A stretch of DNA of 64,000 nucleotides from Campylobacter concisus (GTDB taxonomy: Bacteria > Campylobacterota > Campylobacteria > Campylobacterales > Campylobacteraceae), in contig NZ_CP060707.1 in NCBI RefSeq assembly GCF_003048675.2, positions 1,116,001 to 1,180,000 of the forward strand. The letters are read 5' to 3'. Below the pieces are notes generated by a model. The model had not been told where the DNA came from, made no database searches, and saw only the letters and a program-made list of their open reading frames with translations. Positions 19,196 to 27,671 of the stretch are shown here, one piece after another (within the stretch, counting starts at the first letter, position 1; each line of letters begins with the position of its first letter). The translations under genes were made by a program, and so were the position numbers.

Positions 19196-20395
19196 TTATA
19201 TCTCCTTTTTAAGTTCTGTAAAATTTAAAAGCTTTTCACGGTAGTATTCATACTGCTTGTGCCTTAGCTCTATCTCTCGTGGCAAACCCTCAGTTATAGA
19301 ATTTACAAGCGTATCAAATTTATCCAATATCTCAACAACCTTTTGCTGTGTTTGAGGTGATGGGATAGGAAATTTTACTTTTTTAAGTTTAGCCATATCA
19401 ACTGATGGAAAAGAACTAGAATTTGTATTTTGTTTGCACCATTCACAAATTTTAAAGAAATAATAAAAGACAAACTTGGTATCAAGTTTGTCTTTTAGCA
19501 ATTCACGTATTGTAAAAGACGTGAATTGCTGATTCATTAAAAATGAATCAGCGATTGCGAGCGCGTGCTCGCCAATAGTCGCGGTAGTCGCGACAATAAT
19601 TGAATTTTTAGGGATTAATTTACCTCCCTTAACAGCTTGAGGTGTTATTTTTTGTATAGACTCAGATAAAATTCTACCATTTTCACGTATATCCTCCATT
19701 CTATACCAAGATATAGTTCCATTTTCCCAAAAATCTTTATTTGCTTTTGAAGGTGTATAGCCATTTTTCATAATAAAAATATTGTCTATAATGTCCCATT
19801 CAATTTCACTTTGATCTTCGTTAAAATTTAAAAGAAAGTCGCGGTAAAATTCATACTGCTTTTTTCTAGCTGTAAGCTCTGCTGCAAGCTCTGCTGCAAG
19901 CTCTGCTGCAAGAAGCGTGAAAGAGTCCAAGATACGGACTATTTCACGCTGCACTTCCATCGGAGGCACAGGAATTTTAAATTTAGAATATTTACTAATC
20001 CAATGTCGTTCATGATTTATTGGCTCAAATTTTATACACTTCATAGCATAATAAACAAATTTAAAATTCGTTTCATCATCATTTTTATTATTTAAAATTT
20101 TTATTGCCGACGATTTAACTTTAAAATCAAAATCTACCCATCGAAATGCTGTTGTAAAATCATCAAAAATAATAGCTGCCGTCTTAGATGCTTCATAAAT
20201 TCCAAAAGCTTCGTTTGTATAGCCAAGTATAAAACTTTGACCAGCCGTCAAAACTGGGGTATCAAATTTATCATCATAATTTGTATTAACAACTATAAAA
20301 TCTGTAGGCTGAGTGTAATCCACGACATCTCCAAGCTCTCTAAATTCAACCCCATTCGGACAAAGCTCATTTATCAGATCAAAAATTTTACTCAT
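19196..20395 (-). CDS. hsdS: Type I restriction-modification specificity subunit HsdS
   Basis: A 399-residue subunit that picks the bipartite DNA target for both methylation and cleavage. It has two target-recognition domains (about 15-140 and 200-340), each followed by a conserved helix: AAEL repeats plus [17 protein letters not shown] (about 163-191) in the centre and [16 protein letters not shown] (about 377-392) at the C-terminus. The central tetrapeptide repeat is the hallmark of type IC (EcoR124-like) enzymes. Its start overlaps the hsdM stop by 4 bp and its stop is 5 bp before prrC. The target sequence cannot be read from the protein alone. Confidence 0.95.
   Translation of the reverse strand: MSKIFDLINELCPNGVEFRELGDVVDYTQPTDFIVVNTNYDDKFDTPVLTAGQSFILGYTNEAFGIYEASKTAAIIFDDFTTAFRWVDFDFKVKSSAIKILNNKNDDETNFKFVYYAMKCIKFEPINHERHWISKYSKFKIPVPPMEVQREIVRILDSFTLLAAELAAELAAELTARKKQYEFYRDFLLNFNEDQSEIEWDIIDNIFIMKNGYTPSKANKDFWENGTISWYRMEDIRENGRILSESIQKITPQAVKGGKLIPKNSIIVATTATIGEHALAIADSFLMNQQFTSFTIRELLKDKLDTKFVFYYFFKICEWCKQNTNSSSFPSVDMAKLKKVKFPIPSPQTQQKVVEILDKFDTLVNSITEGLPREIELRHKQYEYYREKLLNFTELKKEI
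19874..19909 (-). repeat. 12-bp tandem repeat (three copies) in the hsdS spacer
   Basis: Three identical 12-bp units (AAGCTCTGCTGC on the plus strand) encode [12 protein letters not shown] at HsdS residues 163-174. A change of copy number stays in frame and alters the helix joining the two recognition domains. In EcoR124 two versus three TAEL copies change the target spacer by one base pair. Confidence 0.95.
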
Positions 20396-21945
20396 CTCTC
20401 GCCGCCCAGCTCTATCTGCGCGATGATATCGTCTATCTGCGAGCGTAAATTTGATATCTTAGCCACGGTCTCTTTTATCTGTAAATTTAGCTCATTTATA
20501 TCTATCTTTTCGCGTGTATCTTTTGGCTCGACGTAGGAGCTAACTGCTAGGTTGTAGTCATTTTGGGCGATAGTGTCATTATCCACCGATGTAGCCACGT
20601 GAGCGATCTCTTCTTTGCTAGCAAAAATTTCTACTATCTTTTTAATGTGCTCATTTGTTAAAACGTTATTGTTCGTTCTTTTCTCAAAAAACTCACTAGC
20701 GTCTATAAACTGCGTTTTGTTTTCACTTTTGTGTTTTGAGAGCACAAGGATATTTACAGCGATCGATGTGCCATAGAAGAGATTTGGTGCTAGGGCAATG
20801 ATGGTTTCGACGAAATTTTCTTTTACTAGATACTCACGTATCTTCTTTTCTGCGCCGCCTCTATAAAAAATGCCAGGAAAGCTAACGATAGCGGCTCGCC
20901 CCTTGGCTGAAAGATAGCTAAGGGCATGCATGATAAAGGCAAAGTCTGCCTTGCTTTTAGGTGCTAGCACACCAGCTGGGGCAAATCTAGCATCATTTAT
21001 AAGTGTGGGATCATCGCTGCCGATCCAGTTTATAGAGTAAGGAGGGTTTGAGACGATGGCGTCAAATGGCTTATCATCCTGAAGCTTTGGGTCTAAAAGC
21101 GTATCGCCAAGCTCTATGTGAAATTTAGAGTAGTTTATGTTGTGTAAAAACATATTCATGCGAGCAAGGTTAAATGTCGTGTGATTGATCTCTTGTCCAA
21201 AAAAGCCCTGCTCTACCTCATGCTTGTCAAATCTCTTTTTAGCTTGCAAAAGTAGCGAACCAGAACCACAAGCTGGATCGTAAATTTTATTTACACTTTC
21301 TTGTCCGTGCATGGCTAGCTCAGAGATGAGCTTTGATACATTTTGCGGAGTGAAAAACTCACCACCTGACTTACCGGCATTTGCGGCGTAGTTTGAGATG
21401 AGAAACTCATAAGCATCGCCGAAAAGATCAATGTGGTTATCTTTAAAGTCACCAAAGTCAAGCCCAGCAACTCCGTTTAAAACAGCAGCAAGCCTTCTAT
21501 TTTTATCTGCGACGCTATTGCCAAGCCTGTTGCTTGTCGTATCAAAGTCAGCAAAAAGACCTTTGATATCCTGCTCTGACTCAAAACCAGCGGCTGAGCC
21601 TTCGATACTTTTAAAAATTTGATCTAGATCGGTATTTAAATTTTCATTATTTGAGGCATTTTTTACGACATTTTTAAAAAGCTGGCTAGGATATATAAAG
21701 TAGCCCTTTTCTTCTATAATGACCCTTTTTTGCTCGTCATCTATCTCATCGTCGCCCATGCTAGCGTAGTCGATGCTCTCGTCTCCAGCCTCTATGTAGT
21801 CAGTAAAATTTTCGCTGATAAATCTATAAAACAAAGTTCCGAGGACATACTGCTTAAAGTCCCATCCATCAACAGCACCCCTTACTTCATTTGCGATGCT
21901 CCAAATTTGATTTTGTAAGGCTCTGCGTTGTGCCTCTTCGCTCAT
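20392..21945 (-). CDS. hsdM: Type I restriction-modification methyltransferase HsdM
   Basis: A 517-residue N6-adenine methyltransferase. A helical N-terminal domain (about 1-165) precedes the catalytic core with SAM motif [10 protein letters not shown] (223-232) and catalytic NPPY (300-303). It works as M2S for methylation and, with HsdR, for restriction. It is the promoter-proximal gene of the restriction operon, only 10 bp downstream of ribB on the same strand, so it may be read from the ribB promoter as well. The stop overlaps the hsdS ATG by 4 bp. Confidence 0.97.
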   Translation of the reverse strand: MSEEAQRRALQNQIWSIANEVRGAVDGWDFKQYVLGTLFYRFISENFTDYIEAGDESIDYASMGDDEIDDEQKRVIIEEKGYFIYPSQLFKNVVKNASNNENLNTDLDQIFKSIEGSAAGFESEQDIKGLFADFDTTSNRLGNSVADKNRRLAAVLNGVAGLDFGDFKDNHIDLFGDAYEFLISNYAANAGKSGGEFFTPQNVSKLISELAMHGQESVNKIYDPACGSGSLLLQAKKRFDKHEVEQGFFGQEINHTTFNLARMNMFLHNINYSKFHIELGDTLLDPKLQDDKPFDAIVSNPPYSINWIGSDDPTLINDARFAPAGVLAPKSKADFAFIMHALSYLSAKGRAAIVSFPGIFYRGGAEKKIREYLVKENFVETIIALAPNLFYGTSIAVNILVLSKHKSENKTQFIDASEFFEKRTNNNVLTNEHIKKIVEIFASKEEIAHVATSVDNDTIAQNDYNLAVSSYVEPKDTREKIDINELNLQIKETVAKISNLRSQIDDIIAQIELGGER

Positions 21946-21955
21946 TTTATCTCCT

Positions 21956-22969
21956 TTAAATTTCCTTATAACCGACTATATTTAGCCCAAAACCAGCTAA
22001 GCTTACAAATTCTTTATTTTTATTTGAGCTTAGAAGCTCGATATCCTTTACGCCAAAGTGATTTAAAATTTGCGCTCCGATGCCGTAGTCTTTGCTCGAA
22101 TTTTGGTTGTCACTATCTAAAAAGATCAAAATTCCACCATTTTGGTTTAAAAATTTGATAGTTTTTAAAAGCTCGTCATATTTTGGACTGCTCAAAAGCT
22201 CGTGATCGGCGAGGATCTTTTGAAATTTGACATTTGCCTTGCTCTTTGGCTCACCAAAAATATAAGCTGAGTGGATTTTACCTTTGTGATCGGTGATATC
22301 GTATCTTACTGCGGCACAGTTTGCGATCATCACGTCACTTTTTTCGCCAACTTTTATGAGGCTTTCATGGCTTAGCCTATACTCAACCAAGTCAGAAACA
22401 CTGATCATATTTAGCCCAAATTTCTTACAAAACTCCTCTAAATAATCGCGTCTTGCCATAGTGCCATCTTCTTTTACGATCTCGCATATCGATGCCATAG
22501 GAGCAACACCTGCAAGCTTGCAAAGATCGACCGAGCCCTCGGTGTGGCCTGTACGAACGAGCACGCCGCCATTTTTAGCGATTAGCGGGAAAATGTGTCC
22601 TGGACGCACGAAGTCTTCAGGCTTTGAGCTAGCCTCAGCCGCAAGTCTGATCGTCATATCGCGCTCGTATGCGCTCACACCCGTTGTTGCATCCTTTGCG
22701 TCGATCGTAACCGTAAAAGCTGTCTCATGGCTCGATGTATTTTTGGCTACCATTAGCGGCAGATCAAGCCTTTTAGCGTTTGCCTCATCCATCGCAAGAC
22801 AGAGCACGCCCTTTGCGTGAGTGATAGCAAAATTTACCTTTTGCATGTCGCTACTAGCTGCCGAAAAGACTAGATCGCCCTCGTTTTCGCGGTCCTCATC
22901 ATCGACCATGACGACCATTTTTCCATTTTTTATATCTTCAATCGCTCTTAATACATTTTCAAGTGCCAT
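21956..22969 (-). CDS. ribB: 3,4-dihydroxy-2-butanone 4-phosphate synthase with degenerate RibA-like half
   Basis: A 337-residue riboflavin-pathway enzyme that converts ribulose 5-phosphate to the four-carbon precursor of lumazine. The RibB domain (about 1-200) has [11 protein letters not shown] near residue 23 and the conserved GHTEGSVDL. The C-terminal part is laid out like GTP cyclohydrolase II but lacks the C-x10-C-x-C zinc site and the RQEGRGIG catalytic segment, so it is probably not active. The open frame extends 55 codons further upstream; ATG 22969 is chosen because it has AAAGGATAATT before it and starts at the family N-terminus ([13 protein letters not shown]). Confidence 0.93.
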   Translation of the reverse strand: MALENVLRAIEDIKNGKMVVMVDDEDRENEGDLVFSAASSDMQKVNFAITHAKGVLCLAMDEANAKRLDLPLMVAKNTSSHETAFTVTIDAKDATTGVSAYERDMTIRLAAEASSKPEDFVRPGHIFPLIAKNGGVLVRTGHTEGSVDLCKLAGVAPMASICEIVKEDGTMARRDYLEEFCKKFGLNMISVSDLVEYRLSHESLIKVGEKSDVMIANCAAVRYDITDHKGKIHSAYIFGEPKSKANVKFQKILADHELLSSPKYDELLKTIKFLNQNGGILIFLDSDNQNSSKDYGIGAQILNHFGVKDIELLSSNKNKEFVSLAGFGLNIVGYKEI

Positions 22970-23536
22970 AATTATCCTTTTATAAATTTTTACGATTATA
23001 TTGATATTTTGATAATCAAAAGATAAAAACCATATTTTTTCTTTGCCGGTAATCACTTTTGAGAAAAAAAAAGAATTTACACCAAAATTTAAGCTTTTGA
23101 GGTTGATATTAGCCATTTGGCAGAATAAATTCATCTCATATAGGCATAAAATTTAAATGTATGTTTGTGCGATAAAAACAAATTTTTGAATTAGAATTAC
23201 TAAAATATGCCTTAAACGTTAGGCAACAATAAATTGTTATTTTAGCTTATTGATAGCACTATAAAGATAATTGAGAATTTCTATATTAAATTCAAAAATA
23301 AGTAATTTTTAAATTTAAATATTGATTAATTTAAAAATCGAGTGAAATTTTATGCTGTCATCGTTGCCTTAACTATAAAAAGCTAAAAATTTTAATAGAA
23401 AAATATATTTTAAATTTTTCTAAAGACAATATTTTATGTATTATTTTACATATTATTTAACAGAATATTTTATAAAATTGCATTAAATTTAAAAATAAAG
23501 ACAAAAATAAAAATATGAAAAAATTTAAAAAGTAGA
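22970..23536. other. Long A+T-rich intergenic region before ribB
   Basis: About 570 bp between the tRNA operon and ribB, very A+T-rich. No convincing gene, FMN riboswitch aptamer or terminator is visible. An open frame continues from ribB over the first 165 bp but looks non-coding. A small inverted repeat (AACAAT-AA-ATTGTT near 23226) is the only symmetric element noticed. The ribB promoter must lie here. Confidence 0.5.
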
Positions 23537-23613
23537 TGGCGCAGCGGACGGGGCTCGAACCCGCGACCTCCGCCGTGACAGGGCGGCATTCTAACCAACT
23601 GAACTACCGCTGC
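23537..23613 (-). tRNA. tRNA-Asp (GTC)
   Basis: A 77-nt cloverleaf with acceptor GCAGCGG/CCGCTGC, anticodon loop CTGTCAC reading GTC, a normal T-loop TTCGAGC and encoded CCA. It is the last gene of the Lys-Glu-Val-Asp tRNA operon. Confidence 0.97.
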
Positions 23614-23625
23614 ACCTAAAAGTAA

Positions 23626-23701
23626 TGGTGGTCGCTATAAGACTCGAACTTATGACATCCACCTTGTAAGGGTGGCGCTCTACCAACTGAGCTAAGCGAC
23701 C
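23626..23701 (-). tRNA. tRNA-Val (TAC)
   Basis: A 76-nt cloverleaf with acceptor GGTCGCT/AGCGACC, anticodon loop CTTACAA reading TAC, T-loop TTCGAGT and encoded CCA. It is the third gene of the tRNA operon. Confidence 0.97.
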
Positions 23702-23718
23702 TAAAAATTTAAAATATC

Positions 23719-23794
23719 TGGCGACCCTTAGAGGATTTGAACCTCTGTTCCTACACAGAGAAAGTAGAGTCCTGAGCCACTAGACGAAAGGGTC
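23719..23794 (-). tRNA. tRNA-Glu-like gene with an unusual anticodon loop
   Basis: A 76-nt cloverleaf. The acceptor GACCCTT/AAGGGTC and T-stem AGAGG/CCTCT pair perfectly, and TTCGTCTAGTGG at the 5' side is typical of tRNA-Glu. The anticodon arm CTACT-TTCTCTG-TGTAG has a T·T mismatch at 31-39 and a pyrimidine at 37. By position the anticodon is CTC, not the usual TTC. U35 and C36, identity bases for Glu, are kept. CCA is encoded. Position between Lys and Val also supports Glu, but decoding is uncertain. Confidence 0.7.
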
Positions 23795-23809
23795 ATAAAC
23801 CCAAAAAAA

Positions 23810-23885
23810 TGGTGTCCTGCGTTGGATTCGAACCAACGGCCCCCTCATTAAAAGTGAGATGCTCTACCGACTGAGCTAGCAAGAC
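23810..23885 (-). tRNA. tRNA-Lys (TTT)
   Basis: A 76-nt cloverleaf with acceptor GTCTTGC/GCAGGAC, anticodon loop CTTTTAA reading TTT, T-loop TTCGAAT and encoded CCA. It is the promoter-proximal gene of the operon. tRNA-Lys is the target of PrrC in E. coli, which makes its nearness to prrC (about 4.6 kb) a curiosity, though probably chance. Confidence 0.97.
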
Positions 23886-23909
23886 ATGATTATTTAAAAA
23901 AGAATTGAG

Positions 23910-23938
23910 ATTATACAAAAAACATTATTGTATGTCAA
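23910..23938 (-). promoter_or_regulatory. Perfect sigma-70 promoter of the tRNA operon
   Basis: On the minus strand TTGACA (23938-23933) is followed after exactly 17 bp by TATAAT (23915-23910). The first tRNA begins about 25 bp downstream, leaving a very short leader. Both boxes match the consensus fully, which is rare in Campylobacter, where -35 boxes are usually poor. Confidence 0.9.
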
Positions 23939-23970
23939 GAAAAAAAGAAATCCTCCTATACACGGTCGTC

Positions 23971-24000
23971 TTGAGATGTTAAGCAAAATTACTATACAAT
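23971..24000 (+). promoter_or_regulatory. Candidate promoter of lepB
   Basis: TTGAGA, an 18-bp spacer and TACAAT lie about 35 bp ahead of the lepB ATG, pointing right. The match is good but not decisive in this A+T-rich DNA. Confidence 0.55.
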
Positions 24001-24035
24001 TACAACCAACTTAGTAGATAAAGGATGTTTTCTTT

Positions 24036-24734
24036 ATGAAAAAATTTTTTATAAAATTTATACTTGGTATCATTGCATTATTTATCGTAATGCAAGTATT
24101 CTTTTTAAGGATATACTTTGTTCCCACAAGATCAATGGAACCAACATACAAGATTGATTCGGTTATAGTTGCAACTCTTTTTGACTACGGTATATTAAAC
24201 CCATATAGTCCTTTCTCGCAAACGCCTCTTATCTCATCAAAAGCCGATAGTGGGCACATATTAGATTCTACTGCCCGTCCGGAGCGTGGAGATGTGATAG
24301 TTTTTAGAAATCCACTAAGTCCAAAAACTCACCTTATGAAACGCGTTTTTGCTATTGGTGGTGATGAGGTTCAATTCACTTGTGACGGTCTTTATTTAAA
24401 ACGTCCGCAAGACAAAGAATTTATTTTTGATCCGTATAAAGAACAATTTGCAGGCATATACTATGATGAAGATAGTGCAACGATATTTAATGCCTTAGAA
24501 CATGAGTATCAAAAAGAGTTAAAAGAAACTCTTAATGGCACGGATACTTCAGAAATAGCTTCATCTAAATCAAATTTAGATACTCCGGATTGTCAAAATG
24601 TTTTTATATGGAAGTTAGAAAAAGATACATTTTTCATGGTTGGCGATAACCGCAATCACTCTTTTGATAGTCGTTTTTTTGGGGCAGTTCCATATAAATT
24701 TTTAGTTGGCAAAGTTAGATGGCAGCTATTTTGA
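24036..24734 (+). CDS. lepB: Signal peptidase I
   Basis: A 232-residue inner-membrane serine protease that removes Sec signal peptides. One N-terminal membrane helix (about 5-24) precedes the catalytic S33 in PTRSMEPT and general base K102 in LMKRVFAIGGD; the box MVGDNRNHSFDSRFFG near the C-terminus is also present. It is compact, lacking the second membrane helix of E. coli LepB. AAAGGATG precedes the start. It is flanked by the tRNA operon (divergent) and a strong bidirectional terminator. Confidence 0.95.
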   Translation: MKKFFIKFILGIIALFIVMQVFFLRIYFVPTRSMEPTYKIDSVIVATLFDYGILNPYSPFSQTPLISSKADSGHILDSTARPERGDVIVFRNPLSPKTHLMKRVFAIGGDEVQFTCDGLYLKRPQDKEFIFDPYKEQFAGIYYDEDSATIFNALEHEYQKELKETLNGTDTSEIASSKSNLDTPDCQNVFIWKLEKDTFFMVGDNRNHSFDSRFFGAVPYKFLVGKVRWQLF

Positions 24735-24860
24735 CACAATTTAGAAAAACACCTTGGCTGAAGATGAAAATTAAGCAAATTATCGGATCAATAAAATTTG
24801 AAGAAAGTTGTAATATTTTTTGTCAATTATAATTAAAACAAAAAATATATGATTTTATAA

Positions 24861-24886
24861 AACCCGCTTGAAACCACAAGCGGGTT
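24861..24886. terminator. Bidirectional terminator between lepB and the ComEA-like gene
   Basis: AACCCGCTTG pairs perfectly with CAAGCGGGTT across a 6-nt loop; two further A-T pairs extend the stem. A-runs upstream and T-runs downstream give an intrinsic terminator in both directions. Confidence 0.9.
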
Positions 24887-24897
24887 TTAAAATATTT

Positions 24898-25419
24898 TTA
24901 TTTCTCTAGTTTTTCTTTAAGTTTTTCTTTTTTAGATTTAGCTTTTGAAGCGGCTTTTTCTTTCTTTTCTTTTATTTTATCAACAACCTTATCTTTTTCA
25001 TCTTTTGCTTTTTCACTTATGCTAGTTTCATCTTCTTTGTTAGAAGTTAGCTCTTCTTTGGTTTTAGAAGCTTTCTTTTTAAATTTATCTTTTTTATCAG
25101 AGATTTTTTCTTTCATCTCATCTTTTGCCTCATATATTTTCTTCTTACTAGCTTTTGCTTTTTCGCTTACTTCGCTCTTGCCAGTAGTAGAAATTTCACC
25201 TTTTAGGTTATCAAAAGTTTTATCTCCGATGCCATTTACATTTTTGAGATCGTCGATTGAGTTAAATTTATTTGCTTTTCTATACTCGATGATCGCGTCT
25301 GCTTTTGCACTGCCAATGCCATCAAGACTCATAAGCTCCTCTTTAGTAGCTGTGTTTAGATTGATTGCTGCCATAGCCAAAGACGCAATAGCTGCAAGTG
25401 AAACCAATATTTTTTTCAT
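24898..25419 (-). CDS. Exported ComEA-like helix-hairpin-helix protein with lysine/glutamate tail
   Basis: A 173-residue protein. The signal peptide (about 1-18, ending MAA) is followed by a ComEA-type HhH pair (about 19-78; INLNTATKEELMSLDGIG and NVNGIG), which binds DNA without sequence preference. The rest (about 80-173) is almost entirely Lys, Glu, Asp and Ser, probably a long helix or disordered tail. Single-domain ComEA proteins are periplasmic DNA receptors for natural transformation; Campylobacter is naturally competent. The charged tail is an unusual addition. It is separated from rplS by a terminator-like hairpin. Confidence 0.85.
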   Translation of the reverse strand: MKKILVSLAAIASLAMAAINLNTATKEELMSLDGIGSAKADAIIEYRKANKFNSIDDLKNVNGIGDKTFDNLKGEISTTGKSEVSEKAKASKKKIYEAKDEMKEKISDKKDKFKKKASKTKEELTSNKEDETSISEKAKDEKDKVVDKIKEKKEKAASKAKSKKEKLKEKLEK

Positions 25420-25529
25420 TTTTATTCCTTAAAAGTAAATTTGAAGTAAAATTCTAGCAAAGAGTGATTAATGAAGTATAAATATTGAGTAATATAAAAT
25501 GATTTTAAATATAGTTTATAGGAGAAAAT

Positions 25530-25546
25530 CCCTGAAAATTTCAGGG
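25530..25546 (-). terminator. Candidate terminator of the rpsP-rplS operon
   Basis: CCCTGA pairs with TCAGGG (or up to 8 bp with a very short loop), just after the rplS stop on the minus strand. It is followed by a short T-run. The short stem keeps confidence moderate. Confidence 0.55.
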
Positions 25547-25554
25547 AAAAAGTT

Positions 25555-25911
25555 TTATTTTCTAAGTTCGCGAATCTTAGCTGCTTTACCGCGTAGTTCG
25601 CGTAGATAGAATAGTTTAGCTCTTCTAACACGACCTTTTCTAAGAACCTTTATCTCTTCTATAGAGTCGCTAAATATTGGGAAAATTCTCTCAACACCCA
25701 CACTATTAGCACCGATTTTTCTGATGATAAATGTTTCGCCAGTGCCGCTACCACGTCTAGCTATACAAATGCCTTCAAAATTTTGAATTCTTGTTTTGTC
25801 GCCCTCATGAATACGAGTAGCCACACGCAATGTATCACCTGCACGGAAGTCAGGGATATTCTTACCAGCAATTTGAGCATTTTCAAACGCTTCAATGTAT
25901 TTATTTCTCAT
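25555..25911 (-). CDS. rplS: 50S ribosomal protein L19
   Basis: A 118-residue L19 of normal length, at the 30S/50S interface. Recognised by [13 protein letters not shown], the [10 protein letters not shown] segment, [18 protein letters not shown] and the basic C-terminal tail [14 protein letters not shown]. It is the last gene of the rpsP-khpA-rimM-trmD-rplS operon, the classical order with khpA added, and starts 8 bp after trmD. Confidence 0.98.
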   Translation of the reverse strand: MRNKYIEAFENAQIAGKNIPDFRAGDTLRVATRIHEGDKTRIQNFEGICIARRGSGTGETFIIRKIGANSVGVERIFPIFSDSIEEIKVLRKGRVRRAKLFYLRELRGKAAKIRELRK

Positions 25912-25919
25912 GTTTTTCC

Positions 25920-26612
25920 TTATTTATGTGGCTTTAGCTTTTGATATAAATCAGGGCGAAAGTACCTTGTTTTGCAGTGAGCCATCTTGTTTTTTAAGTT
26001 GTGGATTTTAGCATGATTACCCTTTAAAAACTCTGAAACCACAAAGATGGATTTAAAATTATCAGGTTTTGTAAAAGCTGGAGCTTCAAGCAGATTATCC
26101 TCAAAGCTCTCTACTTCAAGGCTCACGTCGTTTCCTAAAACACCAGGCACGTTTCTTGATATCGCGTCACTCATACAAAGTGCAGGCAGCTCTCCGCCAG
26201 TTAAAATAAAATCACCTATGCAAAAAACTTCGTCCGCCCAAAGCTCAACAACTCTCTCATCAAGCCCTTCGTATCTACTACAAACAAAACAAATATGATC
26301 TTTTTGAGAAAGCCTTTTTGCGTCATTTTGACAAAATTTTTTACCGGCTGGCGTCAAAAATATCACATGAGCATTTTTATCTTTTTGCTTTAGAAATTTG
26401 ATAGATTCATCCAAAGGCCGTGGAAACATCAAAAGCCCTGCTCCGCCTCCGATCATATAATCATCAACTTTATTATGCTTATCATTGGTAAAATTTCTTG
26501 GATTTATAAAATCAATTTCAATAAATTTATTACTAATCGCACGTTTTAAAATAGAATCACAAAAGTAAGGTTTGACTAAATTTTCAAAAAGTGTAATAAA
26601 TGTAAATTTCAT
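25920..26612 (-). CDS. trmD: tRNA (guanine-37-N1)-methyltransferase
   Basis: A 230-residue SPOUT-class SAM enzyme that makes m1G37 next to the anticodon and prevents frameshifting. The knotted SAM site is shown by [10 protein letters not shown] and [13 protein letters not shown]; the N-terminal [13 protein letters not shown] is typical. Its ATG overlaps the rimM stop by 4 bp, so translation is coupled. Confidence 0.98.
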   Translation of the reverse strand: MKFTFITLFENLVKPYFCDSILKRAISNKFIEIDFINPRNFTNDKHNKVDDYMIGGGAGLLMFPRPLDESIKFLKQKDKNAHVIFLTPAGKKFCQNDAKRLSQKDHICFVCSRYEGLDERVVELWADEVFCIGDFILTGGELPALCMSDAISRNVPGVLGNDVSLEVESFEDNLLEAPAFTKPDNFKSIFVVSEFLKGNHAKIHNLKNKMAHCKTRYFRPDLYQKLKPHK

Positions 26613-27139
26613 GAATTTTCTAAGATGTCTCTAGCGCCTTTTACCAAAATCTCTCCACTATCCAAATTTACACTTATGATAAACTGCTCCAAGTATGGAA
26701 TGTAGAAATTCTTTGGTTTGCCGGCTACGATAAGCTCTTCGTCTGTTTTTATGTATAAAAGTGAATTTGAAAAATTATCTTGGATATCTTCCACAATACC
26801 CAAAATTTCACTATTTTCTACTACTTTTAATCCAATAATGTCAAACTGAAAAAATTCATCTTTTTTTAACTTGCAGCTTTTTCTAGTGAGCTCTTTTGTA
26901 GTGTAGATGGTTCTATTTACAAGTGTTTTGGCAAGGTCTAAGTCATCAAAATTTTCAAACAAAACCAGCTCTTTTTGTCTATTATAGTCTTTTATGATGA
27001 GCTGATCATTGTTTTTATCAAAAAAGGTTGCGCCTTTTTTAAATTGTTCTGGGAAGTCGCTCTTGTTGTGAAGCTTTAAATAGCCCTTTAAACCAACACA
27101 TCTCCCGATGGTAGCGACTTCAACAATATCACTATTCAA
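26609..27139 (-). CDS. rimM: Ribosome maturation factor RimM
   Basis: A 176-residue 30S assembly factor that binds S19. The N-terminal RimM barrel ([16 protein letters not shown]) is followed by a PRC-barrel (about 95-170; [11 protein letters not shown] and [10 protein letters not shown]). It overlaps khpA by 8 bp upstream and trmD by 4 bp downstream, the standard cluster for 16S maturation genes. Confidence 0.96.
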   Translation of the reverse strand: MNSDIVEVATIGRCVGLKGYLKLHNKSDFPEQFKKGATFFDKNNDQLIIKDYNRQKELVLFENFDDLDLAKTLVNRTIYTTKELTRKSCKLKKDEFFQFDIIGLKVVENSEILGIVEDIQDNFSNSLLYIKTDEELIVAGKPKNFYIPYLEQFIISVNLDSGEILVKGARDILENS

Positions 27140-27374
27140 TAGCTTTTACCGTTACTCTATAACTTGTATTGTCTTTGGCTTTACAGCCAATAATAACGGT
27201 CTTTATAGCATTTATCATTTTGCCGTCTTTGCCGATAAGTTTTCCAGTATCAACCTTATCGGCACTTATAATAATCTCGACAAAATTTTCACCAAGCTCT
27301 TGACGCTCGATAGTTACCTTTTCAGGAAAATCAGCTATCAGCTTGGCGTATTCGTATAAAAAATTTTCAACCAT
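27132..27374 (-). CDS. khpA: KH-domain RNA-binding protein KhpA
   Basis: An 80-residue protein consisting of one type II KH domain, with the GxxG loop as GKDG in LIGKDGKMINAIKT (about 50-63). KhpA proteins bind many RNAs, often with KhpB, and affect cell size and sRNA function in other bacteria. Lying between rpsP and rimM is the conserved site. Its start overlaps the rpsP stop by 1 bp. Confidence 0.93.
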   Translation of the reverse strand: MVENFLYEYAKLIADFPEKVTIERQELGENFVEIIISADKVDTGKLIGKDGKMINAIKTVIIGCKAKDNTSYRVTVKAIE

Positions 27375-27601
27375 TATTTTGTAATTTGCGCAACTCTGTC
27401 GCTAAGTTTAGCACCGACGCTTTTCCAGTAATCCAATCTCTCTTTGTTGAAATTTATAACATTTGGCTCAACCATAGGGTTGTAATAACCAATGCTCTCT
27501 ATCCAACCGCTATCACGTCTTTTTCTGCTATCTGTAACAACTATACGATAAAAAGGTCTTTTTTTACGTCCCATTCTTGTTAGTCTTACTACTGTTGCCA
27601 T
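27374..27601 (-). CDS. rpsP: 30S ribosomal protein S16
   Basis: A 75-residue S16 with the conserved N-terminus [26 protein letters not shown] and GYYNP box. It is the first gene of the S16 operon, preceded by GAGGAGAAT and a 70-bp gap after ffh, which may hold its own promoter although the genes are also positioned for read-through. Confidence 0.98.
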   Translation of the reverse strand: MATVVRLTRMGRKKRPFYRIVVTDSRKRRDSGWIESIGYYNPMVEPNVINFNKERLDYWKSVGAKLSDRVAQITK

Positions 27602-27671
27602 ATTATATTCTCCTCTTGTTTTAAATAAAGCTTAAATTTAGATAACAAATATCCAAATTTAAACCCTTTTT

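Noticed and set aside
19874-19909. Possible CRISPR-like array from short repeats
   Set aside because: The units are 12 bp, directly adjacent without spacers, and lie in frame within hsdS.
14977-21945. Mobile element carrying the restriction locus
   Set aside because: No integrase, transposase, direct repeats or att-like tRNA fragment was found at either end; only base composition hints at exchange.
22970-23134. N-terminal extension of ribB by 55 codons
   Set aside because: The extension is hydrophobic, A+T-rich and unlike RibB; a proper ribosome site lies before ATG 22969.
22970-23536. FMN riboswitch upstream of ribB
   Set aside because: No RFN-type conserved blocks were seen in the A+T-rich leader.
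23537-23885. tRNA cluster as phage or island integration site
   Set aside because: No duplicated tRNA 3' end and no integrase within the window.
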